Notes: a model not told the origin generated them from the letters alone. DNA of 64,000 nt from Macrophomina tecta (GCA_024180945.1 JAKSGN010000036.1:1984001-2048000); one strand, 5' to 3'. Shown: positions 43,395 to 55,476, numbered from the stretch's first letter. Program-made: numbers and translations.

Positions 43395-44304
43395 TCATAC
43401 CATCTCCCATGACATATTGCTGTCTCTATCGCAGCTCTCGAGAGCATCGGAGACCTCGTTCTCAGTGTTGGATTCACCGTCCAAATCAACAATCGCATTA
43501 TCGAAGGAAACGCCTTGCATCATGCTCTGTTCGTACTGCTGCCAAGAATGGCCCAAACGATTTTGTCCATCAAGACTGCGGAAGCCAGTAATCTGCCGAT
43601 CAAACATGATGGACTTGTGCGCAATTTTGCAATTAGAAGGCCCTTCGAGATCGTCCCCCTTGGCCACAGACATGTACGATGGATTTTCTTGCCCAATCGA
43701 GCGAAGGTAAGCTATTGAATGGTGTTGAACTTAGTGGAAAAATGAGATTCTCGGTGATAGACAGGAATAAGAAGGGGTGCCCTCTTATATCCGTGCCACT
43801 AACGCTAGCTATACTACTGAGACACTTGTGAAGCTAACTAGTATAGTTATAACGCTCGTGAAACCGCTATTCCAACAAATGGCCTACAGCGTCATGTTTG
43901 CAATGGCCGATGCGATAATCTCCATCAGAATCTATATGTTCCAGAGAGTAATTACACGTGGACTGCACATCCGGACGCTTTCGTTTAGGTTGGGGCACCT
44001 GGTAAGAGATGGACGCGGAACGTTTTCGGGATCTACATTTTAAAGGTGGCTGTGAAATACAGTCAGTGAAGACTCCACTGAGATGTTTAAGAAGGACATG
44101 TGGGGATCTTACGGCCATCTCGGAGTTGTACACTTTGGTTTCTTGAGTCTGGCCGTTCTTCTGGCATTTGCCTGATGGTTGAGGGCCCATATCGTCCTGC
44201 TGGCCTTCGTGGCGACGATTCATGATGGAAGAAGATACGCCAATGCTCTTAACCTCTTTGCCGAACCCAAGGGAAGGGAAGAAGGTCAGTGGCTTCTGCT
44301 GCAT
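43395..44304 (-). CDS. Possible two-exon hypothetical gene
   Basis: Two ATG-initiated minus-strand frames in tandem: 44,304-43,867 (145 codons; basic stretch RSRKRSASISYQVPQPKRKR resembling a nuclear signal) and 43,673-43,395 (92 codons; acidic, ending CDRDSNMSWEMV). The composition is protein-like and they could be exons of one gene, but I could not settle an in-phase intron joining them. A competing plus-strand frame over 43,400-43,718 lacks an ATG. No family recognised. Confidence 0.25.
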
Positions 44305-45329
44305 GATGAGTCAGCTTATCAATTGTAACTCCACCGCTGCGGGATCACTACAGAGATCCTCACTTCACTGCTGTAGTCCATCTCGGGAACTTGGCACCCT
44401 AGAAAACCAGAAAGTGAAATGAAGGATGCAATGAAGGCCTATTCCAACGGGTGGTGGCGACGCCAACTCCCTTCTGCGCGGCTAGTGGGTCTGCTCTGCG
44501 ACCCCGTCATATGAAAGGTATACTGCAGCATGCACGTGGCGTGGCGAGGCAAAATGGAGGGGTGCCGTAAAAATTGTTTCGCTCGTTATCCGGCTTTGGA
44601 CTCGCAGAACAATAGGATCGCCAGCCTCTCATTACGAATGGCCAGGCCTAGTGCTGAGGAAAGGGGCCGGGAGACGGGGCTCGTGTGGGATCTGAACTGC
44701 GAAAACAAGAATTCGCCAGCCTATCTGAAGCCGATGGGGATACGGTGCTAGTCTCATCAGATGGAGAAGGAGCACCTGCTATCAAGGTAGGTATGGTTCT
44801 TACAATGCTCGAGTGCACACTGGTAGATAGAGACCAGCTGTTTGACTTACTCTCGTTCGCGGCATTATTGTAGCCTTCTGCCTATCGCGTACAGTAGTCG
44901 TTCCCAACCTCTTCATCTAGTTACCTCCCCTTGCTCGTCCACTTCGTCTCATTATCTCTCCGTTGAATGGCTACATATACATAGCCTCCCGTCACTTAGA
45001 TAGATGTGCAGTTTTGCTTCAAAGTGTAATATCAAGGTGTTTCGCCTTGGGAGAAGTCATGACGCCACAGTAATTCTTTGGACCGGAGCTCCACAAACCC
45101 ACAGAACCAGAAAGAATCAGCGTTAAGACGTGAGCTGAACAAATAAGTACGGCCGTTGTTCAAGATATCAATGCAGTCTCTATGCGGCTAGATCCCAGTG
45201 AGGCGATTCGACTTGAGACATCAATACTTAACCAGAGCAGAGACTAGGATTCAATCCTATGCGATCGTAAAGGCTGATCTCTTCTACTAAGCTCCGGAAT
45301 CACTTAATATGTCGGAAAACCTTAGGGTT
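44305..45329. other. Intergenic, no gene recognised
   Basis: Scattered short frames on the plus strand (44,530-44,873) carry no motif. Nothing repeated elsewhere was noticed. Confidence 0.35.
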
Positions 45330-45480
45330 TTCTTAGAGTGGATACAAGAAGAAGTTGAGAGCAGCAACGAACAAAGTGAGACTGAGCACAGCGTGTGCGA
45401 AGACCGTGTTACCAGCAATATCTGAATTGCTACCTTGAATTGCCCACGGAGGTCACAGTGCTATCTAATGAGTGCATTTA
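45330..45480 (-). repeat. Decayed gypsy LTR fragment
   Basis: About 145 bp align with the LTR at 58,709 (same strand): 'gggttttcttagagtggatacaag', 'gagactgagcac', 'gtgtgcgaag.ccgtgtta' and 'gctatctaa.gagtg' blocks, with many differences. Both LTR ends are missing. Confidence 0.65.
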
Positions 45481-46060
45481 TATATATATACTGCAATCTG
45501 AGACAAGCGTGGATAGTTGGGATCCTCAGCTATCCTGAGTTCTGTTGGATAGTCGTTATCCAAGATTATCCAGTGGGAGACACGTGATGCAGGCGCTAAG
45601 TGCCTATTTCCTGAATCCCGACTTCTGTCGTGAGGAGCGGACGAGATGATCTCCTTACCTATTGTTCGTGCCGCATGTCCTTTGCCTTTTTTTCGGATCG
45701 GTATCCCAACCTGCCGCTCCTGTTCCCTGCGGGATCCTTGCCTGACGTCACTGTTCTGCACACTCTTCTTGTGCTTGCAGGAGTTTCTCTTGTGGGGGCT
45801 CCGTCTGCTGCCTCGCCACCGGTGATAAGCGGCGCGTTCGCTTGCGGCTGTATCTCTCGGGCGGGCTCTCTTCCCGCGCTTCCTTAAGAGGCCGCTGTGT
45901 CTTCCGCTACACCCAACTTTAAGGTGTAAATGCCAAGCCTAACCTCAAATTGTAACCCACCGAAAGTTAAGAGACAACACCAGAGGTTAATTACCGCATT
46001 TCGTAATGTATATAGATCACGCTCAATATTGTAGGTAGGGCCCTGATAGTCAACTTATCA
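45481..46060. other. Intergenic, AT-rich then GC-rich
   Basis: Starts with a short (TA)n tract near 45,480-45,490. No coding signal before the LINE-A2 tail. Confidence 0.4.
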
Positions 46061-49000
46061 AGTTGAGTTGAGTTGAGTTGAATTCATTTACCCTGACCCA
46101 TCGCCCTAAGCGATATGCAGGCTACAGACTATTAAGATATTTCCCTAGTAATACATTGGTACGTGTCAAATTGGGAGAGTAATTAGGTAATTAGGAGGGC
46201 GGGCAGTAAGGATTGTAGGGGTGTAGCGGAGTTCTACTCCGTGTGCTCGTCTCTGTTAATAAGCCGCTGTGATTCTTTGGCGAACTTGAGCACAGCTTGT
46301 AGCTGCGTCGCGGATATTTTCCATTTGGGTTCCTTTCCCGGAGTGGTTTCGGTGTTTCTTGGGGGCTTGCCGCCAAGTAGAGCTGATAAGCTGTTCTTTG
46401 TGAGACCGCTGTCTTCGTACATCTTTCGCCGGCCTTCTTGTAGCAGTGGACAGTCGAGGAGGACGTGGGAGACCGATTCAACTTCTCCGCATTCGCACAT
46501 CTCATTATCGGTGCGGCCCATCCGCTTGCGGTGTTGGTTGAGCCAGCAATGGCCAGTGCGTAGTTGGGCGAGAAGACCAGCCTGGCGGCGCGAGAGCTTG
46601 TCGTATAGGTGGCGGACATGGGGTCCTGGTTGCGCCGTGTCAATGCTGCGGAGGTGTTGTCCTTTCTCTGAGTTTGTCCATTGTGCCGCCCATTGCTTGT
46701 GCGCTCTTTCTACAGCTGCTTGGGTTAGGAGAGATGCTAGTGGCTGATGATCGTGCTCTCTTAGACGCCTTGTCGCATCTTCGGCCAGCTTGTCTGCCTC
46801 CTCGTTTCCGTGGATCCCGCAGTGGCTTGGTATCCATTGGAGGGTGAATGTGATTTGAAGGCTTTCTTTCAGGGCCTGAGCTGTTGTTAGAATAGACTTG
46901 ACTATGCTCTGTCCTGATTTCCGTTTGTAAGGGGAGGCCAGCGCCTGGAGGGCTGCCTTGGAGTCGCTGTAGATTGTGTAGGTGCTCGGTTCTTGGCTGG
47001 CTTCCTCTAGCTGTTGTTCAGCCGCTAATTCCATCCCGGTGTTAATGGCGATGGGTTCTGCGGTCGCGATGCTGTAGTATCTACCAGATCCCACTCCTTT
47101 CTGGGCTTTCCTTTGGACTTTCTGCTCTTGGTTGAGAATCACTGCTGCTGCTCCTAGTTGGTCTTTTGCCTTAGACGCATCCGTAAACACTCTTATGGCA
47201 GGGGACTCCTGTAGCTCTTGTTTGAAGGCTAGCGTGTCTTCCGTGTGAGGCGACCGTAACTGAATCTTCTCTATTGGGTGCGCCTGCCAAGGTGGCAGGG
47301 GGCAGGTATCAACTACCCCCACTTCCTCTAGTTGCTTCGGGTCGTGCTGCTTAAGGAATGCGTTCAGAGGGCTCGTGGAGCTGGCTGCCGGGCTCAGCGA
47401 TGTGGGCCCCTTTTCGACCAGCTTCCTGCATGGGTGTGAGGCTGGGAGTGTTCTCAGGTTTGTGATTACCCTCGCTGCCCTGGTTTGAAGGCGCAACTTT
47501 GTTGGCAGGAGGAAGTTCTCATAGTCTAGTGTTTCTGTTGCTACAGTTCGGAATGCTGAGATGGCCTTTGCTGTTGCTATCCGTTGAATCCTCGAGAGCA
47601 CTGCCACTTGCCATTTACACCTTTTAAGGGAGTGCCAGACTGTAGAAGCATAGTCCATTTGGGGAATCACGCATGCTTGATAAAGCTGTCGCATCTGTTT
47701 CGGTCTCAAGCGTCTTAACCTGCCGATGGCTAGACAGGTCTTAGTGGCTCGCTTCACTGCTCTCTGGACGTGGGCTCTCCACCGGAGCTGTTGGTCAAAG
47801 ATCACTCCCAAGAGATTTACGTCACCCTTCGATTTTACTTCGTAGTTACCCATTGTCACTGTTGCCAGGCAGGCCTGGTTCGCGTTTCTCGTGAAGTGGA
47901 TGAGCTCTGTTTTATCAGCCTCGAAGCACGACCCCGTCTGTTCCGCCCATCGCTGCATTCTTGGAATGTCTTCTCTTTGTAGTGCAGCGAGATTCTTGCG
48001 GGCTGATAGGCTTGTTCTCCATCGGAAGTACTCGTCGATGTAGGCAGATGCCCCTCCAGTGAAATCCACTGGCTGGTCTACGAGGTCGGCGTTGTAGAAG
48101 GCGAATAAGATAGGAGAAAGTGGAGAGCCTTGTGGGAGCCCTAGGTACTCCAGAGCCGCGGCAGGTCTGGTGTAGCCATCAAATGACACCGAAGCGGTTC
48201 TTTCGGTCATGAAGCTCCAGACCCACCTCCTTATCTCAGCTGGTATCCTCCTTTCCGTTAGGACACGGTCTAGGGCATTCTTATTGACTGCGTTGAAAGC
48301 GCCCTTTAGGTCAAAAGCCATTAGTGTGACCACCTTGTGTTCTTTCCAGGCATTCCAAATTGCGTCCACCAAGACGAGGAGCGCTTGTTCCGTAGATCTG
48401 CCGGGTCTGGCCCCGAACTGGGTGTCTAGGAGAAGACTGTACTTCTCGGCGTAGTATGATAGTCTCTTTGCCATTACTGCTTCCAGTAGTTTTCCAAGGG
48501 TGTTAAGTAGCGATATTGGGCGGTAGGCTTTAGGGATTGTATAGTCTGGCTTGCCTGGTTTGCGGAGGACAACGATTGCCGCTATTCTCCAAGCTTTTGG
48601 GTGGTGGCCGAGGCTGATGGACGCGCTGAAGATTTGGTGTATGTAGTTTGCCACGTACGGCCATAGCTTCTGCCAGACCAGCATCGGCAGCCCGTCTTCT
48701 CCTGGGGCTGAGTTTGCCTTAGTGGCGACCAAGCTCTGATGATCTCTGCCTCTGTAACTGGTGTCCAGTCTAGTGGGACCTTTGCCGCTGCTTCAGTGGG
48801 GAGCTGTGGGTTAGCTGGCTTCGGGAAGAAGGTGTCTAGTAGGAGCTGTGCTTTCCCTTCATTGCTTGTTATGTCGTTAGTGCCGTTTGAAAGGGGTGGG
48901 ATGCTGCTATAGTTGTCGCTCGGGCTGGCGTATTTGGCTGCCTTCTAAAGCAGGTTTCCGTTTCCGGCCTGGTCTAGGAATTCCTTCCAGTGGCTGCTCT

Positions 49001-50015
49001 TAGCGTGAGCAATGGCTTTGACCCATCCTCGCCGAGCTTTTTGCATTTTTGTGTATTGGCCTAGCGTGTCAGGGTCGTCTCTTCCGTGGGACGCGCGTAA
49101 GGTCTGCCAGAGCCGGCGGTGCTTGTTGGTCCTTGTCTGGTGTTCCTTTAAGCCCGGGCTGAACCATTGTTTTGAGTACGGGCAGGGCTTGGCAGTAGGG
49201 GTTAAGTCGTTCATCGTGGCTGCTGCGGTGCTAACCAGACGTTCAACGGCTTCGTCTAGCTGTTTATTAGTGTTGATATTCAGCGTTGGGCCGAGTGCCC
49301 GTTGGATAGCTGAACCGGCTTTTCCCCAGTCTGTTCGCTCGTATAGCTTCCGTGGGGGCCGTTCGTTTGTTAGTTCTACTTCCATGTTCCACTTCGAGAC
49401 GGTGGCGCGGTGATCTGATCCGTAGTTCTGGTCTAGAAGGCTGCATTTGACGAATCGCTCAGGGATGTTGCTGAGGGTTAGGTCTAGCGTCGTCTTGCTG
49501 TCTGCCTTGTTGCTCGCGTAGCAAGTAGGTGTTCCACGGCGGAGGTGGCTCTGGAGCTCGTGTTCTTCCATAAAAGAAAGAAGGGAGGCGGCTGTTCCTA
49601 CAAGATGTGGTTTGATGTTGTCTCCGCCCCAAAGTGGGTCTTGCCTGTTGAAGTCTCCACCTAGGATAAGGTGTGGGGTAGTATCCCTCATCTGTCTTCT
49701 AATCGCCTGGCGGATCGCACTAAGCGCCGTTTGCATCTCCTGTTCTGCTGCGTGTTGGGTTCCTCCTATTGGCGATACGTATACCGAAAAGACAAGGATC
49801 CGTTCCGTTGGCGTCTGAATTCGGACTGCCGTTAGATCACGACTCTCGCATTGAATCTGTTGTTGTGCTGAGGTAGAAAGCTTCTTGTTGACATAGATGG
49901 CGCTGCGTTTCTTTCCTTCGCCGGAATAGGTTGGGGTGTATAGGTGTCAGGAGCGGTGTTGGACAAAGGTCTTGAAGAATGACACCGGCGGCTCTTGAAT
50001 GAGCAGGTAATCATA
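46061..50015 (-). mobile_element. LINE-A2, 5'-truncated relative of LINE-A
   Basis: Minus strand. The 3' end is the same pentamer array as LINE-A (agttg on the plus strand, 46,061-46,080), preceded by the shared 'aattcatttaccctgacccatcgccct' UTR block (partly quoted). The 5' end stops inside the endonuclease domain near 50,015 (LLIQEPPVSFFK), so ORF1 is absent. The protein differs from LINE-A at many positions: a related but distinct subfamily. No target duplication found. Confidence 0.87.
46234..50012 (-). pseudogene. LINE-A2 ORF2, disabled
   Basis: Reads LLIQEPPVSFFKTF, then a TGA where LINE-A has W (before HLYTPTYSG, near 49,952). The endonuclease follows with GGDFNRQDPLWGGD, then TAG for W at about 48,946 (GNLL*KAAKYAS) and a 1-base deletion near 48,737. 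From there 832 codons are open: RT (FDLKGAFNAV, GLPQGSPLSPILF), RNase H (FTDASKAKDQLGA, YSDSKAAL, HCGIHGNEEADKLA) and zinc motif CECGEVESVSHVLLDC to a natural stop. The catalytic box reads YIDE instead of YIDD (about 48,030), removing a metal-binding aspartate. At the place where LINE-A is frameshifted this copy is in frame. Confidence 0.87.
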
Positions 50016-50721
50016 CAATTGTATCTATATACAAGTTGCAGTAGGGTTCGACATGCCTATAACCTCCAGTCTCCCAAAGGTCTATCCAGGCTCCTACCTC
50101 AGTTTTCAGCCGGCTTCTCTCATTGCCGCCTCCACAGTCAGCGCCGGGCCAAACCCCTCCTGCCTGAGTGATCCCTGTTTGCTCCTTAAGCATGCATCGC
50201 CGGCGTTCTGTCCAAAAAACCTCCCATTTGGTTCATTCTCGTTTGCTTCAGCATTGTATTTGGGGGCGAACAGTCCCGTCTCTACGCATACCGACACGCG
50301 CATCCGTTCTCTCGAGCCACGCAGCAGTCTCTCCGGCCAGGACGTGATCCTGCCTGCCATCCAGGTGCACCGAGGGTCAGAGCCCAGTGAAGGGGTGAGG
50401 GCCTCGGAGCCAGCAGTGGCTGCTGCGCACTACGCCCCGCGGGAAGCCTAGATGTTGTGCAGGGGCGCAACACCCTACACTCACCACGTACCCGTTTCGC
50501 GTTGCCTGTAAGGGTCTCCCCATGACAGGCCGACCGTGTCTTGCAGAAGGGGTAACGGACCAGATCCCACGCCGGGCGACCTGCTCCACCCTCTCCTACT
50601 AACCAAACTTGTGTCCCCTCCTGTTCTGAGTTGGCCTGTGTCTCCAACGAGTTGAATCTCTGCACGACTGGCCTGTGATTCCTCAAGAGCCTCCCCTCAC
50701 CGCTGGCCTGTGTCATCGTCG

Positions 50722-50917
50722 TAGGTTGCGCGCTCCACGCCTATTAAGACCCTCCAATGGGTCGCCTAGACGCCCACTTAACAGGTTCGCTGAGGGCCGT
50801 CGAAGCTGGCCTGTGTTTCCCTTCCCCAGAGCTTGCCCGTGTTTCCGTCTCGTCGAGCCGACCGGTCGCATCGTACTAGGTTGCGAGCACCACGCCTATT
50901 AAGACCCTCCGCTAGGT
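50722..50917. repeat. Two direct copies of a ~41-bp motif
   Basis: Copies at 50,722-50,763 and 50,877-50,917 share 'cacgcctattaagaccctcc' with a few differences on either side. The spacing is ~155 bp, and the tggcctgtg phrase precedes both. May be one degenerate ~155-bp tandem unit. Confidence 0.7.
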
Positions 50918-51330
50918 CTCCTGTGTGCGCTCCGGATCGGCTCTCTCGGAGAGGCCTTAATGAGTTCTCGAGGTTGGGCCTTAACAAGGTCTTCGGGGTC
51001 GGAGGCCTCGAGGCCTTAACAGGTTTCGTACCGAGGGTCTACAACACGTTAGCCTTAACAAGTTCTCAGAAAAGAGGTTCCCCTGCGCCCTCGCCGCATT
51101 CTCAGCGATCTCAGAGCCGGTGCAAGCCCAAGGGTGTCCTGTTGTACGCCTAGGGCGCGTCCACATCGGCTGGCTGGATAGGGCCAGCGTCGGGCCTGGC
51201 TGCGAGCCAGGTAGTCGTACGTCGGGTGATTTTCGTATCCCAGTTTCCCTCGATGAGCCTCCCTGGACAGATGGTCGTGTTGCCCAAGCGGAGGTAGTAG
51301 GTAGCGCGGTTGTGGTTGCGGTCGGCGCGT

Positions 51331-51349
51331 CGATGAAAAATTTTCATCG
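51331..51349. repeat. Perfect short palindrome
   Basis: CGATGAAAA-A-TTTTCATCG: 9-bp arms around one base, within a CG-rich context (gcgt...gcgtc). Could form a hairpin. No function assigned. Confidence 0.75.
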
Positions 51350-52616
51350 CGTCGAAGCCGCACCCCAACAGGCTGCAATGGCGTGTTGCAGACTACCCTC
51401 CATCACCTCTACACTCAGCTACTCATCAAAGACGCTCCTCTGATGAATATTACCAGCCGCGGCGACGAGGACGCGTGCAGTAGGATTTCGGGGCCCCAGG
51501 GGATATGCCAAGATCAACACCCTTAAGAACTACTGTGGTCCGGGGGTGATTTTTTTTTTTTTAGCGCGTTTTTGACGCAGATCCCTCGTATTCACCGAAG
51601 CTGAGCCTCTGGTTGGCTGCATCTGCCTTGCACAGGCCGTCTTATCCCTTGTCATCGGATCCGCGCTAACAAAAGATAACCCCCACCCACAGTATTGCCA
51701 TGGGGTCGATTGATACCTGGTTAAGTTTAGCGGGGCTAGCCTGATTGGGACTAATAGCTCCCTTGGAACACCAGTACCCATGCTAAAGGTCCGTGGACCG
51801 CCCTTGCTGGCCGAATAGGGACATTCCTGGAACTGGATAAGTTGAGCGAGCATATCTGGTCAGAAACTTCCACTGATCTGCACCGGGGCAGCCGATCAGG
51901 ATCAGCGGCAGCGAGGTCATTCCATACATGCATGTTCGCCGTTCGAGATTGCGGATCATCAAGGTTCAGGTAGCCTTGTGCTGCTGTCAAATACTGCGCT
52001 TGGTTGGGAGCGGTACGGGCTTGCCCACGTCAGCAGCGCGGATGTATGCATGTTCTGGGGGCGCGTCATCAGCCCTTGCATGCTGCGCGACGTGGATGAT
52101 TGAGTCGCTAGGTAAGAGCACCGCGGGCGGGGACAGGCGCAGGGCATCTCGGCGGCGGGTGGGCGTGTGGGCGGCGGCCTCGCGGAATGTAGAAGGGATG
52201 TTCACAGCGCCCAGCAGCTACCAGCTACAGTGTCTAGATGAGTACATGGATGCCACAGTTTGATGTGGATTTGCGGCTGATACACACTGGTAACCCATTC
52301 TGCCATCAACCACGGGCTTGCATGCAATATGAACAAATCAACCTCCCGGCCACTGTCCGGCCCAACGCCCAGCGCGAAGACCTACTCTTCTGTCGGCGCG
52401 GCGAGTGGCTTTCACCAAGCCCGTAACGCTGACGGCTTGTCGGCCGGCGCGGGTTGCGGTCCCAAGATCCTGGTACTCAGTACATGTACAGGCTCCTTAC
52501 ACAGCGCCAGGGTGCATGCGCGGTGATAATAACTGACGCCCGACCCTCACCCAAAAGAAGCCCTGCTGGGCTCCCCAGTACTCGAGTTGAAATGCCATTG
52601 CAGGGGACCCTCCGAC

Positions 52617-55476
52617 CAGGGTGGCAATCAATTCAATCAACGTCAATATCGGGTCCAGATTGATTGATTGATAGGATTTTCCAATAAGGTCAAATTGATT
52701 GATCAATAAGGTGTTGATATTGATTGAATTGAATTGATTGACACACGGTTCACGTAGCAAAATCTCGTGATGCTTGGCATAGTGTTGAGATTGATAGCCA
52801 TACAATCTAGCTAACTCTTGCTAGCTATAGCTACTCCCGCGTGTATAGAGTCCTCAACTTCTTTCAATGATGCCTTATGCGTTCCATGAGCGTAGTATCT
52901 GCCCAACTGCTATAGTATTGGCCTCCAGCCTATTGCGCAATGGCGTCACCATTTGTCCTGCCAAACTGAATATCCTCTCCACCTCTGCCGACATTGCCGG
53001 TATAGAAAAGAGGTCCAGAGCCATACGTGATAGGCGGGGGTATTGCTGGCGGCGTAGTATCCAGTAATCAACTGGATTGGTGACTGCGTCATCTGTAGGA
53101 GAGGTATCGAGCTGCCAGTAGGTGTACTCATCCTCGGTCAGATCTAGATGCTTGGTCCTCCTGGAGGCAGCAAGCCAGCTGTCAAATTCGCTGAGATGTT
53201 CGCGTTTACGCTTCTGCGGTAGCTGTGGGTCCTCAGCAATAGCAATTGACTGATACTCATCCTTCCAGAGCTTTAGAACAGCTGCCTTTGCCTTCTTGAT
53301 CCAGCTCTTCTTGAATGCCCACTGATCCTCAATCCACTCCCAGCGGTAGGCAGGGTGAAGGGCGCAAGCTGCGACGTAAGCTGGAGTATCATCAAGGAGC
53401 TGATAGTACTCATCTAGCTTAGCCCACCCCAAATTGATGTTCACCTTGAAGTGAGAGTCAGGATACTGATCTGTGCGGATCTTGACCTCCTCCAGCTTGT
53501 TCAACAGGTACTCCATGCATGGAAGGACTTCCCATAAGCCGCCAAACCTACCACTAGTTGGGTTGGCTTGTAGCCTGATTGTGACTTCATGAAAAGGCTT
53601 CAAGATGGAGTGATATTCAGCAAGAGTTGCCCAATCATCTGAGGTTAGATAATCATCCACGATTGCCGGCTTGTTCTTTGTCTTAGCTGGCATTGGCTGA
53701 GTCCTACTAGCAGTGCGAGGCTTGACGTATTTATCCCATTCTTGAACTTCGTGGAGGACGAGGGCGTCAATGACTGACTGTAGCTTGATTGCGCGCTCAA
53801 TCATGGCGGAGGTAGAGTTCCATCGTGTCGCATTATCTTCTATAATCTCGTAGGTAGGGCCGTTTTCGCCAGTCAACGCTTGCTCGTTCCGCTGAAGTTG
53901 GTGCAGTCTCTGATAGACAAGGTTTGAGCGCTGAATCCAGTGGACGATATTGTGAAGCTTGCCGATAGGGCCCTTCTTGCGCCAGAGTAGGAGCTCAGCG
54001 AGTAGCTCCTTTGGCTGAGCGCAGTCGTTCTCGAACGCGTCAGCTTCCTTGCCAAAGAGGATCTGGCGGACTACCAGGTTTATGATATGGCCAATGCAGC
54101 GCAAGCGGCGGTGCTTGTGATTGAAGCCAAACTCTTCAGCTAGCGCGTCCATGCACGTGTCGTTGTTTGACGCGTTATCCGTGACAAAGTAGCCAAGTTG
54201 CCCTCCAATGCCCCATTCCATAATTATCTGGGCTACCTCTTCCGCAAGGCTGTCACCAGTATGCCGTCCTTCGGCGTGTGGGAGGCCAATAAGGAACTTG
54301 CGAAGCGTGCCAGAGAACGTAAGGAAGAAGACGTTAATACCGAGTAGAGAGAGGTGATTACACGACGTCCAGCCGTCAAAGGCAAGGTGTATAAGGCCAG
54401 GTGAGCTCTGAAGAAGCTCAGCAACGATCCCTTTATGGCGGTTGAATTCATCAAGTAGCCATTTACGAACAGTAGAGTGTGTTGGTAGGCTGCCAGTAGA
54501 CGTTACTGCAGGATTCAAATAGCTAAGAACGCGCCTGAATCTCTCGCTTTCAAGCTTGCGGAAAGGAATGTTATCGGATGAGACCCAATCAGTGAGTAGT
54601 TGCTGGAAGTACGCCGGATTGAATGATGTGACAAGGCGATTGACAATAGCCTGCTCTGAAGGCCTATTCGTATCCAGTCCAAGCCGCTGAGCAACTGAAA
54701 TCTTGGCCCGTTTGACGTGACGCTTCCCTGTAGGATCCTCAACCTTGTGCTCAGTCACCAGGTGCCTTGCCTGATTATCAGTGCCAGCAGCAGCGAAGCT
54801 AGCTGGTTTGTGGGCTTTCTTGTGCACGCAGTACATACAGACCCAGCGGGTACGCCCTTCTACGTCCTCAATGTCATATGCGTGCTCCCAAGTCCACCCG
54901 CTGCGCTGCTTTGACTCTGTGACATGATATCCACGGAATTTCTGCCATGGGAAGTACTCCCACCCTTCGCGTACAGGTCCTCGGCCATCAACGGCAAGAT
55001 TGGTGGGTTGCGCAGGATCTGAGTCCTGTTGAGAGGAAAAGAGGCTAGTGGGCGCGCTAGAGAGGCTTAAAACAGAGTGTTGATCGTTGCTAGAGTCCAT
55101 CTTGATAGTGGGAGAGTTGCTGCTGAGCTGCTGAGAAAATGTAGAACGGATCTGAAAGAGCAGATTCAGCTGTCCCTTCTAGCCATTCTGAGAGAGCGTT
55201 TATATACTAGCTGCCAAGAGAATGTGCCCGACACGTTGTGTGCCAAGAGTGTATCAGATAAAAGGCTAGCCTGACGTGGCTTGAGCGCCACAAGAGCGAG
55301 ATGATCATCAAAGCTGCTTTCTATACAAGGTAAGCCGTCAATCAATATCGTCAATCAACTGGCCCGGAGCAATTGATTGATTGACGAAAATGACAGACCT
55401 CAGTTGATTGATTGATTGCCAAGACATTGGTCAATATTGATTGACCGTCAATATTATTGAATTGATTGCCACCCTG
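52617..55476 (-). mobile_element. hAT-2, complete DNA transposon with 8-bp target duplication
   Basis: 2,860 bp. The ends are 21-bp perfect inverted repeats starting CAGGGTGGCAATCAATTC. They are flanked by identical 8-bp direct repeats CCTCCGAC (52,609-52,616 and 55,477-55,484), the hAT hallmark. Both subterminal regions (52,650-52,740 and 55,330-55,460) are dense in (A)TTGATTGA motifs, likely transposase-binding sites. An intact transposase is encoded inside. Confidence 0.95.
52875..55100 (-). CDS. hAT transposase, intact (741 aa)
   Basis: One uninterrupted frame from ATG at 55,100. A BED-type zinc finger lies at residues 86-118 (RWVCMYC...ARHLVTEH). The catalytic core has D242 (IHLAFDGWTS) and D308 (YFVTDNASNND), then CIGHIINLVVRQI and NATRWNS. 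The C-terminal hAT dimerisation domain is at ~655-735 (YPRLSRMALDLFSIPAMSAE, VERIFSLAG). Length is normal for fungal hATs, and no intron or stop is present. Together with perfect ends and target duplication this is the best candidate for an active element in the window. Confidence 0.95.
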   Translation of the reverse strand: MDSSNDQHSVLSLSSAPTSLFSSQQDSDPAQPTNLAVDGRGPVREGWEYFPWQKFRGYHVTESKQRSGWTWEHAYDIEDVEGRTRWVCMYCVHKKAHKPASFAAAGTDNQARHLVTEHKVEDPTGKRHVKRAKISVAQRLGLDTNRPSEQAIVNRLVTSFNPAYFQQLLTDWVSSDNIPFRKLESERFRRVLSYLNPAVTSTGSLPTHSTVRKWLLDEFNRHKGIVAELLQSSPGLIHLAFDGWTSCNHLSLLGINVFFLTFSGTLRKFLIGLPHAEGRHTGDSLAEEVAQIIMEWGIGGQLGYFVTDNASNNDTCMDALAEEFGFNHKHRRLRCIGHIINLVVRQILFGKEADAFENDCAQPKELLAELLLWRKKGPIGKLHNIVHWIQRSNLVYQRLHQLQRNEQALTGENGPTYEIIEDNATRWNSTSAMIERAIKLQSVIDALVLHEVQEWDKYVKPRTASRTQPMPAKTKNKPAIVDDYLTSDDWATLAEYHSILKPFHEVTIRLQANPTSGRFGGLWEVLPCMEYLLNKLEEVKIRTDQYPDSHFKVNINLGWAKLDEYYQLLDDTPAYVAACALHPAYRWEWIEDQWAFKKSWIKKAKAAVLKLWKDEYQSIAIAEDPQLPQKRKREHLSEFDSWLAASRRTKHLDLTEDEYTYWQLDTSPTDDAVTNPVDYWILRRQQYPRLSRMALDLFSIPAMSAEVERIFSLAGQMVTPLRNRLEANTIAVGQILRSWNA

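Larger units (their letters stand above)
50016..52608. other. GC-rich region without recognisable genes, internal repeats
   Basis: About 2.6 kb with many short frames on both strands, none with motifs. A ~41-bp direct repeat ('taggttgcg..c.ccacgcctattaagaccctcc', quoted in part) occurs at 50,722-50,763 and 50,877-50,917. The phrase tggcctgtg recurs at about 50,631, 50,669, 50,705 and 50,807. 'ggccttaac.agg' recurs between 50,950 and 51,030. A palindrome lies at 51,331-51,349 and a T run at 51,551-51,562. Origin unknown. Confidence 0.5.

Noticed and set aside
43400..43718. Plus-strand frame with hydrophobic composition
   Set aside because: No ATG (starts only at TTG), no motif, and a competing minus-strand frame; neither is secure.
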